Positions 22,676 through 32,590 are shown, counted from the stretch's first letter. The stretch is 64,000 bases of DNA from Barnesiella viscericola DSM 18177 (GCF_000512915.1 NZ_CP007034.1:1240001-1304000), one strand, 5' to 3'. Numbers and translations: made by a program. Notes: generated by a model from the sequence alone, not told the origin.

Positions 22676-23086
22676 ATGAAAAGAATCTTATGGCTATGCC
22701 CGCTGTTGCTGCTGATGCTGGCAGTAATCGGCTGCGACGACAAGAGTAAAGACGACGGAAATCTGGGTGACCAATTATCCGAAACAACCTGGGCCTCGGA
22801 GATGGCCGAGTATCCGTTCCTGGCCAACTTCCCGGCCTATGACGGTGAACTGGAAAACCACCGGTACAGCGAAACGATGGGCATGTTGCAATACATCATT
22901 ATGGATTATGAGTGCGAAGAGTCGGTTAAAACCAACTATTGCACCAAACTGGAAGCAGCAGGATTCGTGGACGAAAACGGATATGGCATCTATAAGAAGA
23001 CGACTGCCGAGTATAACCTGACGGCGAGTGTCTCGTACGTGGGCGGCACGTTGGCCCTGAGTCTCAGTGCCACCCCTGTCGACTGA
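22676..23086 (+). CDS. Hypothetical lipoprotein, 136 aa
   Basis: A lipoprotein signal peptide ends at Cys20 (LAVIGC), followed by an Asp/Lys-rich linker that may direct it to the inner or outer membrane. The mature part contains an EMAEYPFLANFPAY segment and a C-terminal beta-hairpin-like region (LTASVSYVGGTLALSLSA). I recognise no family. It is 26 nt downstream of the protease gene and followed by a good terminator, so the two probably form a bicistronic unit; it could be a substrate, inhibitor or partner of the protease. Confidence 0.8.
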   Translation: MKRILWLCPLLLLMLAVIGCDDKSKDDGNLGDQLSETTWASEMAEYPFLANFPAYDGELENHRYSETMGMLQYIIMDYECEESVKTNYCTKLEAAGFVDENGYGIYKKTTAEYNLTASVSYVGGTLALSLSATPVD

Positions 23087-23109
23087 CAAAGGTCACACCT
23101 CCCATACAG

Positions 23110-23147
23110 AGAGCCCGGCTGGCAACAGGCCCGTCGGGCTCTTTTTA
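23110..23147 (+). terminator. Intrinsic terminator after the lipoprotein gene
   Basis: Stem AGAGCCCG (23110-23117) pairs with CGGGCTCT (23135-23142) and is followed by TTTTTAT. It lies 24 nt after the stop codon and ends the protease-lipoprotein transcript. Confidence 0.85.
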
Positions 23148-23190
23148 TCTCTATCCCCCTCCAACAGGGGAGGATAGCCTTTTCTCGTCC

Positions 23191-26175
23191 CTACTCCTTT
23201 GCTTGTTCCAGAAACTCGACCAACTGCCGATAGATGGGGTTGCGCGACAACAACGATTCGTTGCCCAGGACAAAGAGCTGACACCGGGCCCGGGTCAATG
23301 CCACATTCAACTTGCGGTCGATGAGCTGGCCCGCCTCCTCGGTATAGCTGGGCAGCCACTCCAACTGCCGCTCGCCATTGACCGAGAAAGAGTAGACGAT
23401 GCAGTCGCTCTGCGACCCCTGAAATCGCTCCACCGTGTCGATGCGTATCTCGTCGAATGCCGCCACGTGTGCCCGGTCGAGCTCCTGACGAATGCGGGCT
23501 ATCTGGTGACGATAGGGGGTGATGATGCCCACCGACCCTCGGTCGAAGGTGAGCCCGTTGAGCCGGTAGAGCCGATAGAGCGCCTGTACGATTTCGGCCA
23601 CCTTGCGAGCCTCCTCGTCGTTGTACTTCTTCCCGGCACACACCCGGACGGTGGGCAGGAAAGCCATGCGACGCGTGGCCACAAGCTGCTCCCACTCGTC
23701 GTCGCCGTGGCGGGTAAACGGCAGGGGCGATACCTGGTGCCGGGCCGTACCGTTGTGCAGCAGCCCCCGATAGAAATAGCGGTTGGCAAACGAGGCGATG
23801 TCGGGGTGCATGCGCCACTGGCAATCGAGCATGTCGGCAAAGGGCGAATCCTCGGGCAACGATCGGTACAGACGCTCGAAGAGCGACACCCGGCAATCGG
23901 TAAATCCGGCGGCACGCAACCGGGCATCGGCGATAGCCGATTCGTCGGGCGACTCCACCACGATGGCCGGCAACTGCTTGTGGTCGCCTATCAGGATAAA
24001 CTTGCCTATCGCATCGCGCCCCGTAGGAGTCAAGGCCGAGAGTACCCCCACCAGCTGAGGTTCCAGAATCTGCGAAGCCTCGTCGACGATAGCCACGTCG
24101 AACCGCTTCAAGGTAAAGAGTTCGTTCTTGCCCGAGAGCGACGCGAGGGTAGCCACAAAGATGCGGCACTCGCCGATGGCCCGAATCACCTCCTCGCGGT
24201 TACGGCACGACTTCATGCGCTCCGAGAGCAGATGCGGACGATAGGCCGCATCGCACGAGAGGGACTGCCCCACCCGCATGTAGTCGTCGACCTCGTCGAT
24301 GGAATCGAGTTTATCGCAAATCTCGTCGACCGCCCGGTTGGTATAGGCCATCAACAGAATCTGACAGCCGGGAATGGCCATGAACTCACGCACCATGTGG
24401 CGCAAGGCCATCGAGGTCTTGCCCGTACCCGGCGGCCCCACCAGCAGGAAATAGTCGTCGGCCTGAACCGCCTTGGTAAGGATACGCGACAGGTGGGAAT
24501 TGTCGTAGTCGTAGGTAAGCCGGCGCAACTCGTTGCGCCGGGGCTGTTCGTCGGCCTCGCCCGTCAGCAGTCCCCGCCGGTGGGGCGAAGCGCCCAGCAG
24601 GGTATAGAGCCCCCGGTATTGCGTGGCAAAGGAGGCGTCGACATAGTCGTGCTCGACGGCATAGAGCGAATCGGGCGGCAGGGCTCCGGCATAGAGCTGG
24701 CTGTCGCGCAGACGCAACACGATGCGGTCGGGGGTGAGTGTGGCGACGGTCGCCTTGAATATCTGGCTGGTCGACACCCGGTCGTCCTCGCTGTCGCAAC
24801 GGTAGAAGAGCACGATGTCGCCCTCTCTGAAATCGGGCAGCAACCGTTCGCCCGCAAGGGCAAACTCCACCTCGGGCGTCTCGGCCGCGACGTCGTTACG
24901 CACCAGCCTCAACCCGGTGAACATATACCCCTCCTGCACCTTCTCGCTGCGCGACATGCGCCATAGCGAGGCGGCTCCCGAGATGCCCGACCCCGAGGCA
25001 TAGCCCACTTTCGACAGGTAGTGCTCCCGGGCTACAAAGGCGTAGAAACGATAGAAATAGTTCAATGCCAGCAGATTGTCGGCACGACGTTCGAGTCGGG
25101 CTCGCCCTTGCAGTATCTCGGGGCGGATATACCGGTCGGTAAAGCGGCTCGGGCAAGGTATAAGGTTCTCGGCACTCAGCTGACCCATGAGCCACTCGGC
25201 CTGCGGGGCACCATAGCGGGCTACGTCGCGCTCGGCCGCCACGATTTGGTTACGCAGGTTCAAGATTGCACGCAACTCGCCGGGTTCGGATTTCACCGGA
25301 CGCAGCAACCCGTCGGAGTACCGGCTGCGGGCATAGAGCAGATAGAAACGCTGTTCGTCGAGCCTCACCCCCAGCACACTCTGCATCATCAACTGGTACA
25401 GCAGCGACTGCACCCGATGCGACGGGGCAATCTTCGTGAGATTCTCCTCGGGGAAAGGAGGACGGCCCGCCTTCAACTCGATACCGCACAGCCCGCCCTC
25501 GCGTTGCAGAAAGTCGAGACGCCCCTGCAACCCCAGCGCCTCGCACACGAACGAAGGCTCGACCATCGCCCGGCGACGGTCTATCGCCCGGGCCGGGAGC
25601 AGCGTCTCCATCAAGTATTGCAGGGTATCGAACTGGCGTCGTAGGGTCTGAAAAAACGAACGGTCTATCGAGGAGGCCGCGGCAAACTCGATCGGGTAAC
25701 GGGCAAACAGCTTGGGCATCAACGACTCGAAAGTAACGGCATGGCAATCGTCGGCCGTCACCAGTTCGTCAAACATGAGGTTCACCGAGTTACCCAGCAG
25801 AATGGAGTCGGTCACCGCCTTGGGGCGTATGCGGTTCCAGAAGTAACGTTGCCAGCCCGCCCCATACTCCTGCACACACTCGGCCAGCGCACTCACATCG
25901 ACCAGATAGTCGGGCTCCAAAACCAGATAGTGCGGCAGCAGGGCATCGCCCACGACCGCCACGTCGACCAGATTCAGCCGCGAGCCGGGCTCGACCAGAC
26001 GCAGCGTCTCGTCAAACTCGCCGTTCACTCCGGCCCGGTGCACAATCACCCGCATCTCGGCCGGCAGGTCCGGATCGTCGAGACGTACCCGCAGCCCCTC
26101 CTCGTCGAGGCTCACCACCTCGGCCCCGATGCGACGCAACGGGTCAAATTCATACGCTTCTTCGGGATAATTCAT
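23191..26175 (-). CDS. Dna2-like fusion of PD-(D/E)XK nuclease and SF1 helicase
   Basis: 994 aa from the ATG at 26175; a GTG at 26190 also opens the frame but lies only 10 nt from the promoter box. The N-terminal half has a RecB-like nuclease core: GRLDF (Asp about 221), IELKAG (Glu233, Lys235) and the QSLLY motif (about 256-260). The C-terminal half has all main SF1B helicase motifs: Walker A GPPGTGKT (about 580-587), Walker B VDEASQ, GDHKQLP, QWRMHPDI, DTVERFQGSQ and VALTRAR. The CxxC-type cluster cysteines of Dna2/Cas4 are not evident. A role in DNA end processing or repair is likely; it stands alone on its own promoter. Confidence 0.9.
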   Translation of the reverse strand: MNYPEEAYEFDPLRRIGAEVVSLDEEGLRVRLDDPDLPAEMRVIVHRAGVNGEFDETLRLVEPGSRLNLVDVAVVGDALLPHYLVLEPDYLVDVSALAECVQEYGAGWQRYFWNRIRPKAVTDSILLGNSVNLMFDELVTADDCHAVTFESLMPKLFARYPIEFAAASSIDRSFFQTLRRQFDTLQYLMETLLPARAIDRRRAMVEPSFVCEALGLQGRLDFLQREGGLCGIELKAGRPPFPEENLTKIAPSHRVQSLLYQLMMQSVLGVRLDEQRFYLLYARSRYSDGLLRPVKSEPGELRAILNLRNQIVAAERDVARYGAPQAEWLMGQLSAENLIPCPSRFTDRYIRPEILQGRARLERRADNLLALNYFYRFYAFVAREHYLSKVGYASGSGISGAASLWRMSRSEKVQEGYMFTGLRLVRNDVAAETPEVEFALAGERLLPDFREGDIVLFYRCDSEDDRVSTSQIFKATVATLTPDRIVLRLRDSQLYAGALPPDSLYAVEHDYVDASFATQYRGLYTLLGASPHRRGLLTGEADEQPRRNELRRLTYDYDNSHLSRILTKAVQADDYFLLVGPPGTGKTSMALRHMVREFMAIPGCQILLMAYTNRAVDEICDKLDSIDEVDDYMRVGQSLSCDAAYRPHLLSERMKSCRNREEVIRAIGECRIFVATLASLSGKNELFTLKRFDVAIVDEASQILEPQLVGVLSALTPTGRDAIGKFILIGDHKQLPAIVVESPDESAIADARLRAAGFTDCRVSLFERLYRSLPEDSPFADMLDCQWRMHPDIASFANRYFYRGLLHNGTARHQVSPLPFTRHGDDEWEQLVATRRMAFLPTVRVCAGKKYNDEEARKVAEIVQALYRLYRLNGLTFDRGSVGIITPYRHQIARIRQELDRAHVAAFDEIRIDTVERFQGSQSDCIVYSFSVNGERQLEWLPSYTEEAGQLIDRKLNVALTRARCQLFVLGNESLLSRNPIYRQLVEFLEQAKE

Positions 26176-26199
26176 CGGCACTCTCTTCACTTTCTCCTA

Positions 26200-26207
26200 C
26201 AAAAATA
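26200..26207 (-). promoter_or_regulatory. Promoter -7 box of the nuclease-helicase gene
   Basis: The minus strand reads TATTTTTG, a full TAnnTTTG match 25 nt before the chosen ATG. The leader would be about 18 nt. Confidence 0.6.
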
Positions 26208-26317
26208 CCCAATCGCCGCCAGCGCCCCAAATAAACGGAGAGAGATTTGTGAGGAGAAATACAAGAAATCCCGCATCGATATACAGAACAATCGCTGCTT
26301 ACAGGAAGGTAACAGAA

Positions 26318-26350
26318 CAAAAAAAGCGCAACCCGCAATGGGTCGCGCTC
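26318..26350 (-). terminator. Intrinsic terminator of the ligA-dapA operon
   Basis: On the minus strand, AGCGCGACCC (26349-26340) pairs with GGGTTGCGCT (26334-26325) with one mismatch, followed by a T run (complement of 26319-26325). It lies about 90 nt after the dapA stop codon. Confidence 0.8.
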
Positions 26351-26438
26351 TATATATGAAAGGAATTACATATTCACTGTCATCTCTCCACGACGGAGAA
26401 AAAGCGGGCTTGTTCACACCGCCCCCCTCTCGCTGGCA

Positions 26439-27332
26439 TCAGGGAATATAGTGCAGACTTTGCAGCACGGCGCGTATCTTTTCGTAGGTGGTGATGCGCG
26501 TGGGCACGAGCGGCAGACGCAGTTTGTTCTCGATGTAGCCCATGGCGTTGAGCAGACACTTCACACCGGCGGGGTTGCCGTCGACGAAGAGCAGGCTGAA
26601 CAGTTCGGTAAAGCGGTGGTGTATGGGCAGGGCGTTCTTGAAATCGCCGTTGAGCGCCAGGCGCACCATCTTGCTGAACTCCTTGGGGAAGGCGTTGCCG
26701 ATCACCGAGATGACACCGACCGCCCCCAATGTGAGCAGCGGGAAGGTGATACCGTCGTCGCCCGAGATGACCATGAAGTCGGCGGGCTTGTTCTTGATGA
26801 TGTCGTCCATCTGCGTGATGTTGCCCGAGGCCTCCTTGATGGCTACAATGTTGGGATACTCCTTGGCCAACCGCAGCGTAGTCTCGGCACTCATGTTCAC
26901 GCCGGTACGTCCCGGCACATTATAGAGAATGACCGGCAGCCGCGAGGCTTGTGCGATGGTGCTGTAATGCTGATAGATGCCCTCTTGCGAAGGTTTGTTG
27001 TAATAGGGGACTACCGACAGAATGGCGTCATAGCCCGTGAAATCGTCGTGTTTCAAATGCTCCACGATGCCGCGCGTGTTGTTGCCACCCAACCCCAATA
27101 CCAGGGGAATGCGGCCTCTAACACGCTCTACGACAAAGCGTTTGATCTCGGCCTTCTCCTCCTCGGTGAGGGTGGGAGTCTCGGCCGTGGTGCCCAGTAC
27201 CACCAGGTAGTCGGTACCGTTTTGTATCAGATATTCAATCAGTCGGGAAAGGGCCTCGAAGTCGATGCTCTCGTCTTCCTTGAACGGCGTGATAAGTGCC
27301 ACACCCATTCCGCTTAAATTGATTCTTGCCAT
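26439..27332 (-). CDS. dapA: 4-hydroxy-tetrahydrodipicolinate synthase
   Basis: 297 aa. It condenses pyruvate with aspartate semialdehyde in the lysine/diaminopimelate pathway, which supplies peptidoglycan. The family motifs are intact: GTTAETPTLT near the N-terminus, the catalytic Tyr in LYNVPGRTG, and the Schiff-base Lys in IVAIKEASGN. It is the last gene of ligA-(uncharacterised gene)-dapA, starting 33 nt after the middle gene and followed by a terminator. Confidence 0.97.
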   Translation of the reverse strand: MARINLSGMGVALITPFKEDESIDFEALSRLIEYLIQNGTDYLVVLGTTAETPTLTEEEKAEIKRFVVERVRGRIPLVLGLGGNNTRGIVEHLKHDDFTGYDAILSVVPYYNKPSQEGIYQHYSTIAQASRLPVILYNVPGRTGVNMSAETTLRLAKEYPNIVAIKEASGNITQMDDIIKNKPADFMVISGDDGITFPLLTLGAVGVISVIGNAFPKEFSKMVRLALNGDFKNALPIHHRFTELFSLLFVDGNPAGVKCLLNAMGYIENKLRLPLVPTRITTYEKIRAVLQSLHYIP

Positions 27333-27365
27333 ATTTCTACCCTCTATTTGTTTCCGCTTCCAAAA

Positions 27366-27947
27366 TTACAGATTATTCTCTTTTACGCCAATTTTCTTCC
27401 AATAAAAAAGCGCATTCTTTAACAAACCGCCTGCATCGAGCGGGGTTCCGGCTGCGGGCGAAACCCCGCCATCGGGGTGTCCTGCCCCGGAAGAATCGGG
27501 CATAAGTATCTGTAAATGAAACGGATTTTCTTCGCCCTTGGCCACACCTATCTTGAAGCTGGCCCGGGAGCGCACGGCCAGACAGAGGAGCGGCAGCGAG
27601 GGGGTGGTCGATGCGTCGATGAGCACATCGCCGTCGTGGGCATCGAAGCTCGCGAGGAACTGACGGGAGGGTCGGTTCCACCACCACGAGGTGCGCAGCC
27701 GCAAGATGGGTTGACAGCCCGGCAGCGTTGCCGGCAGCACCTCTTTCGAGTGGTGTATCTCCACGACCAGCGTGATTTTGATGCCGGCATCGGCCAACTC
27801 CTGGATTCCAGGCAGCAGTGACGACAACTCCCGGCTCTGGGCAAGCAACACCACTCGACCGGCATCGTCGAAGGCCCGGAACTGCTCCGGAGCGGGACGC
27901 TTCAACTGGCGTCTCAGACGCCAGGCGGTAATAAACGAAAGACACAT
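27366..27947 (-). CDS. Uncharacterised protein between ligA and dapA (DUF6913-like)
   Basis: 193 aa. There is no signal peptide and no clear membrane helix beyond a hydrophobic start (MCLSFITAWRLRRQ). A Rossmann-like alternation appears in AGRVVLLAQS, AGIKITLVVEI and DGDVLIDASTTP. A Gly/Pro-rich insertion lies at about residues 150-172. The fold would suit a nucleotide- or sugar-binding cytosolic protein, but no catalytic motif is evident. By recollection it resembles the Bacteroidota family DUF6913, which is not a functional assignment. It lies between ligA (26 nt) and dapA (33 nt) on one transcript. Confidence 0.75.
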   Translation of the reverse strand: MCLSFITAWRLRRQLKRPAPEQFRAFDDAGRVVLLAQSRELSSLLPGIQELADAGIKITLVVEIHHSKEVLPATLPGCQPILRLRTSWWWNRPSRQFLASFDAHDGDVLIDASTTPSLPLLCLAVRSRASFKIGVAKGEENPFHLQILMPDSSGAGHPDGGVSPAAGTPLDAGGLLKNALFYWKKIGVKENNL

Positions 27948-27973
27948 AACGCAATCTATTTAGCAATCAGGGG

Positions 27974-29977
27974 TTATCGAATCATCTCCAAAAACTCATC
28001 TTCCGAGAGAATGCGTACGCCCAGTTTCCGAGCCTTTTCGAGCTTGGCCGGCCCCATGTTCTCACCGGCCAGGATATAGGTGGTCTTGCCCGATACCGAG
28101 CCGGTGTTCACCCCGCCGTGCTGCTCGATAAGTGCCTTGTATTCGTCGCGGGAGTGGTGGGTAAAGGTGCCGCTGATGACAATCGTGGCCCCGGCCAGCT
28201 TGTCGGTACGCTCCGAGAGGCGCTCCTCGGTCACCTGCATCTGCACGCCATAGCCGCGCAGCCGCTCGACCAGGCGCAGGTTGTCGGCGTCGGCAAAGTA
28301 GGCCACCACGCTTTGGGCAATGCGCTCGCCGATGTCGCCGATTCGGGTAAGCTCCTCGACCGAAGCCTCGCGCAGCCGGTCGATTGAGTGCAAGGCCAGC
28401 GCCAGTTTCTTGGCCACCGTTTCGCCCACATAGCGTATACCCAGGGCAAAGAGCACCCGCTCGAAGGGTACCTCGCACGACTTGCGCACGGCGTCGACAA
28501 TGTTCTGGGCCGAGCGTTCACCCAGCCGTTCCAGCGCGGCAATGGCCGGAGCCTGCAAGGTATAAAGGTCGGCCACATCTTTCACCAGCCCGGCGTTGTA
28601 GAAGAGGTTGACCGTCTCGCTGCCGATGCCGTCGATATTCATCGCCCGGCGGCTGATGTAGTGCTCGATGCGACCCTTGATTTGGGGCGGGCACCCCTTT
28701 TCGTTGGGACAGAACCAGGCCGCCTCGCCCTCAATGCGTTTCAGCGGCGTGCCACATTCGGGACAATTGCGTATGAAGCGCACCTTCTCGCCCACCAGCA
28801 GGCGGGCCGAGGTGTCGACCGAGGTAATCTTGGGTATGATTTCACCCCCCTTCTCGATATAGACCATATCGCCTATGTGCAGGTCGAGGGCGTTCATAAA
28901 GTCTTCGTTGTGCAGGGTGGCCCGCTTGACAATCGTGCCCGATAGCAACACCGGGTCGAGATTGGCCACCGGGGTGACGGTGCCCGTGCGCCCTACCTGG
29001 AACGACACCGAGTTGAGCCGCGTGAGCGCCTGCTCGGCCTGGAACTTGTAGGCGATGGCCCAACGGGGCGACTTGGCCGTGTAGCCCAGGTTCTTCTGCT
29101 GCCGCAGCGAGTTGACCTTGAATACCATGCCGTCGGTTGCCACCGGCAGATGCTTGCGTTCGGTGTCCCAATAGGCGATATACTCCCGCACCTCGTCGAC
29201 CGAGTGGAGAATGCGCATGGCATCGGATATCTTGAAGCCCCACGCGCGGGCCCGTTGCAGATTCTCGTAGTGGGTATCGGCCGGCAGATTCTCGCCCAGC
29301 AGGTAGTAGAGATAGGCATCGAGCCCCCGGGCAGCCACCACGGCCGAATTCTGCGATTTGAGGGTACCGGCCGCCGCATTGCGGGGGTTGGCAAAAAGGG
29401 GTTCCTCCTGCTCCTCGCGCTCCTTGTTGAGCGCCTCGAACACGGCCCAGGGCATGAGTATCTCGCCCCGAATCTCAAACGAGTCGGGGTAGTCATTACC
29501 CCGCAGTTGCAGGGGAATGCTGCGAATGGTCTTCACATTCTCGGTCACATCGTCGCCCCGGGTACCGTCGCCCCGGGTCACGGCCTGCACCAGCCGTCCG
29601 TGCTCGTAGATGAGCGAGATGGAGGTGCCGTCGAATTTCAGTTCGCCCACCAGCTCAAACTCCTCGCCCATCAGCCCCGAACGAACCCGATCGTAAAAGG
29701 CGGCCACCTCTTCAATCGAATAGGTGTTGCTCAGCGACAACATGGGGTAACGGTGCTCGACCTGCGTAAAAGACTGGTTGATGTCGTTGCCCACCCGCTG
29801 CGTGGGCGAGTTGGGGTCGAAATACTGGGGGTAGGCCTCTTCGAGCCGTTGCAGTTCGTGCATCATCTCGTCGAAGGTACGGTCGTCGATGGTCGGGGCA
29901 TTCAACACATAGTAGTTGTAGTTGTGCTCGTCGAGCTCCTTGCGCAAGCGCGCTATCTTTTCCTGGGGAGATTCCAT
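27974..29977 (-). CDS. ligA: NAD+-dependent DNA ligase
   Basis: 667 aa from the ATG at 29977, the normal LigA length; the open frame extends 20 codons further but adds no family sequence. The adenylation Lys lies in [11 protein letters not shown]. Four zinc-binding cysteines (CPECGTPL ... [10 protein letters not shown]), helix-hairpin-helix repeats and a C-terminal BRCT domain ([20 protein letters not shown]) are present. It seals nicks in replication and repair. It heads an operon with the uncharacterised gene and dapA. A TATATTTG box lies at 30093-30100. Confidence 0.97.
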   Translation of the reverse strand: MESPQEKIARLRKELDEHNYNYYVLNAPTIDDRTFDEMMHELQRLEEAYPQYFDPNSPTQRVGNDINQSFTQVEHRYPMLSLSNTYSIEEVAAFYDRVRSGLMGEEFELVGELKFDGTSISLIYEHGRLVQAVTRGDGTRGDDVTENVKTIRSIPLQLRGNDYPDSFEIRGEILMPWAVFEALNKEREEQEEPLFANPRNAAAGTLKSQNSAVVAARGLDAYLYYLLGENLPADTHYENLQRARAWGFKISDAMRILHSVDEVREYIAYWDTERKHLPVATDGMVFKVNSLRQQKNLGYTAKSPRWAIAYKFQAEQALTRLNSVSFQVGRTGTVTPVANLDPVLLSGTIVKRATLHNEDFMNALDLHIGDMVYIEKGGEIIPKITSVDTSARLLVGEKVRFIRNCPECGTPLKRIEGEAAWFCPNEKGCPPQIKGRIEHYISRRAMNIDGIGSETVNLFYNAGLVKDVADLYTLQAPAIAALERLGERSAQNIVDAVRKSCEVPFERVLFALGIRYVGETVAKKLALALHSIDRLREASVEELTRIGDIGERIAQSVVAYFADADNLRLVERLRGYGVQMQVTEERLSERTDKLAGATIVISGTFTHHSRDEYKALIEQHGGVNTGSVSGKTTYILAGENMGPAKLEKARKLGVRILSEDEFLEMIR

Positions 29978-30092
29978 GTAAGCAAATCGGTTTTTGAAAA
30001 TTACGGTCATAGCGGGAGCAGCCGTCGGCCCACACAAGAAAAAGCGGAGTCACTCCGGGCCACACCCGGCCCTGTCCGGCCGCTACGCACTA

Positions 30093-30100
30093 CAAATATA
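30093..30100 (-). promoter_or_regulatory. ligA promoter -7 box
   Basis: The minus strand reads TATATTTG, a full TAnnTTTG match about 115 nt upstream of the ligA ATG. It is divergent from the hydrolase promoter at 30168. Confidence 0.5.
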
Positions 30101-30167
30101 GAGATTTTGCCCCAAAAACCGGCCATAATTTGGCAAGAATGTTATACGCCGATAGCCATAAATAACG

Positions 30168-30175
30168 TATCTTTG
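30168..30175 (+). promoter_or_regulatory. Promoter -7 box of the hydrolase-Mur ligase-ddl operon
   Basis: TATCTTTG is the commonest -7 form in this window. It lies 26 nt before the hydrolase ATG at 30202. No well-spaced -33 TTTG was found. Confidence 0.6.
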
Positions 30176-30201
30176 CGGGTAAAATCATCAAGCGTAAAAA
30201 A

Positions 30202-30981
30202 ATGCTGCAAACCAAAAATTTGTGTGGCGTGACGTTGCAGTACAACGTCGAGGGCGAAGGCTATCCCGTGATACTCATGCACGGGTGGGGGTGCAACCAC
30301 ACCACCGTCGCCTCGATCGAACGGCTGCTGGCCCCCCACTTCAAGGTCTACAACCTCGACTTCCCGGGATTCGGCGGCAGCAGCACACCGCCCGCCGTGT
30401 GGGGCGTGGAGGAGTACACCCGTCTGCTCGAAGCCTTTGTCAAGGCCGAGTCGATAGAGCGTCCCATACTCATCGGCCACTCGTTCGGCGGCCGGGTATC
30501 GATACTCTATGCCTCGCGCAATGCCACTCACAAAGTGATTCTGGTCGATGCCGCCGGCGTGAAACCCCGCCGCCCGCTCAAATACTACGTGAAGGTCTAC
30601 TCGTTCAAGTTGTGGAAACGGCTGCTGCCGCTCGTCGTGGGCCGCAAGCGGGCCGACGAGACCATCGAGGCCTACCGCCGCAAATCGGGGTCGGCCGACT
30701 ACAACGCCCTCACCGGCATGATGCGCAACATTCTGGTCAAGGTGGTCAACGAGGACCTCAAAGCGGTGATGCCCCGCATCGCCTGCCCCGTGCTGCTCAT
30801 CTGGGGGAAGAACGACACCGCCACTCCCCTGCGCGACGCCCGCACGATGGAACGCCTCATTCCCGATGCCGGACTCGTGGCCTTCGACGATGCCGGCCAT
30901 TACAGCTTCCTCGACAAGCCCTATGAGTTCAACGCCGTGGTACAAAACTTCTTACAGCCCGATATAAAACAAAAATCATGA
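30202..30981 (+). CDS. Alpha/beta-fold hydrolase
   Basis: 259 aa. The oxyanion motif HGWG (27-30), nucleophile elbow GHSFGG with Ser94, acid Asp205 (GKNDTATP) and base His233 (DAGHYSF) form a complete catalytic triad. There is no signal peptide, so it acts in the cytoplasm. The substrate is unknown. It overlaps by 4 nt the membrane-anchored Mur ligase, which is followed by ddl, so a role in cell-wall precursor metabolism (an esterase or amidase step) is a fair guess but not shown by the sequence. Confidence 0.88.
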   Translation: MLQTKNLCGVTLQYNVEGEGYPVILMHGWGCNHTTVASIERLLAPHFKVYNLDFPGFGGSSTPPAVWGVEEYTRLLEAFVKAESIERPILIGHSFGGRVSILYASRNATHKVILVDAAGVKPRRPLKYYVKVYSFKLWKRLLPLVVGRKRADETIEAYRRKSGSADYNALTGMMRNILVKVVNEDLKAVMPRIACPVLLIWGKNDTATPLRDARTMERLIPDAGLVAFDDAGHYSFLDKPYEFNAVVQNFLQPDIKQKS

Positions 30982-32540
30982 ATCTGATACTCCCCATCAT
31001 CACCTTTCTCGCGTTGCTGTTCTACACCGCCATCGAAATCAAGTTTCAGTTGCAGATGATGCAGCAGAACACCTACCGCAACGACCGCTACAACCGGTGG
31101 CTCAAAGGCGAATCGTTCGCCTCGGTATCGCGGCTCGTCGACCTGTTCCTGCTCTTGTTGCTCTCGACCAGCTTCCTGCCGGTGTTCGTACAGATTGTCA
31201 CCATCACGGTCGTGTTCTACAAGAGCGTGAACCGATTGAAAACCAAATACAAGAAGCCGCTGGTATTTACCCGCCGGGCTACCCGCCTCTACCTCACGGC
31301 TCTGGTACTCACCCTGCTCATTGCCGGGCTGGCTGCCGGGCTCACCACACTCAACAATGGCAGCCGCGCGCTGCTGGCGCTCGCCATACTGGCTCCCTAC
31401 CTCATGATGGCGGCCAACGTGCTGATGCAGCCGGTCGAGCGACAAATCAACCGCAAATACTACAACGAAGCCAAACAGATACTCGCCCAGATGCCCGGGC
31501 TCACCGTCATCGGCATCACCGGCAGCTACGGCAAGACCAGTACCAAGCACTACCTCTACCGCATCTTGTGCGAGCGGTATAACGTGCTGATGACGCCCGG
31601 CAGTTTCAACACCCCCATGGGGGTTATCCGCACCGTGCGCGAGCAGATGAAACCCTACCACAACGTATTCATCTGCGAGATGGGTGCCAAGCAAATCGGC
31701 GACATCAAGGAGATCTGCGACCTGGTGAATCCCCAGATAGGCATCATCACCGCCGTGGGCGAACAGCACCTCGAATCGTTCAAGAGCATCGAGAACGTGC
31801 AGCGCACCAAGTTCGAGCTGGTCGACGCCCTGCCCGCCTCGGGCTTTGCCGTGGTCAACAACGACTTCCCCTACATTGCCAACCGCCCCGTAGACAACGT
31901 GCCGGTGAAACGCTACACCATCGCCGACACCGGCGCCGACTACCACATCGAGGACATTCGCTACGACAGCGATGCCACCCGATTCACCGTGGTCGGAGGT
32001 GGCGAACGCATCGAACTGAGCACGAAACTCATCGGCGAGTGCAACCTGTCGAACCTCATGGCCGCCGTCATCGTGGCCCGACACCTGCAAGTGCCCGTGT
32101 CGTCGATACAATACGGCGTGAGCCGCATCGAGCAGGTGGAGCACCGCCTGAACATGAAACGCACGCCGGGCGGCATCTCGATTATCGACGACGCCTTCAA
32201 CTCCAACCCCGACGGGGCCCGCATGGCACTCGACGTGCTGCGCCGCATGACGCAGGGCAAACGTATCGCCATCACCCCGGGCATGATCGAGTTGGGCGAC
32301 AAACAGGTGGAGTACAACCGCACGCTGGGCCGTCAACTGGCCACCGCCTGCGACTACGTGATGGTGGTAGGCCGCTACAACCGCGACTCCATTCTGTCGG
32401 GGTTGCAGGAGGCCGGATACCCCGAGGAGAAGCTCTTCGTGGCCGACTCCTTTGCCGAGGCACAGGCCCGGCTGGCCCAGGTAGCCGAGGCCGGCGACAC
32501 CGTCCTCTATGAGAACGACCTGCCCGATACCTTCAAGTAA
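30978..32540 (+). CDS. Membrane-anchored Mur ligase-family protein (MurF-like)
   Basis: 520 aa. The first ~150 residues hold three or four membrane helices (about 1-20, 53-82, 103-125, 129-150) in place of the usual UDP-substrate-binding domain. A Mur ligase core follows, with the ATP loop GITGSYGKTSTK (179-190), an ICEMGA motif, a VGEQHLESF segment with a DAFNSNPDG motif, and a C-terminal ligase domain. A canonical MurF is encoded elsewhere in the window (fused to Alr), so this is a paralogue whose acceptor may be a lipid-linked or membrane-bound substrate. It lies between an alpha/beta hydrolase and ddl. The exact reaction is unknown. Confidence 0.85.
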   Translation: MNLILPIITFLALLFYTAIEIKFQLQMMQQNTYRNDRYNRWLKGESFASVSRLVDLFLLLLLSTSFLPVFVQIVTITVVFYKSVNRLKTKYKKPLVFTRRATRLYLTALVLTLLIAGLAAGLTTLNNGSRALLALAILAPYLMMAANVLMQPVERQINRKYYNEAKQILAQMPGLTVIGITGSYGKTSTKHYLYRILCERYNVLMTPGSFNTPMGVIRTVREQMKPYHNVFICEMGAKQIGDIKEICDLVNPQIGIITAVGEQHLESFKSIENVQRTKFELVDALPASGFAVVNNDFPYIANRPVDNVPVKRYTIADTGADYHIEDIRYDSDATRFTVVGGGERIELSTKLIGECNLSNLMAAVIVARHLQVPVSSIQYGVSRIEQVEHRLNMKRTPGGISIIDDAFNSNPDGARMALDVLRRMTQGKRIAITPGMIELGDKQVEYNRTLGRQLATACDYVMVVGRYNRDSILSGLQEAGYPEEKLFVADSFAEAQARLAQVAEAGDTVLYENDLPDTFK

Positions 32541-32590
32541 AACCCGATTATTATCACAAAACAAGCAATACAGTTTATCACAGAAAGATT

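Noticed and set aside
29978-30037. 20-codon N-terminal extension of LigA
   Set aside because: LigA normally begins at the MESPQEKI position and the length then fits the family.
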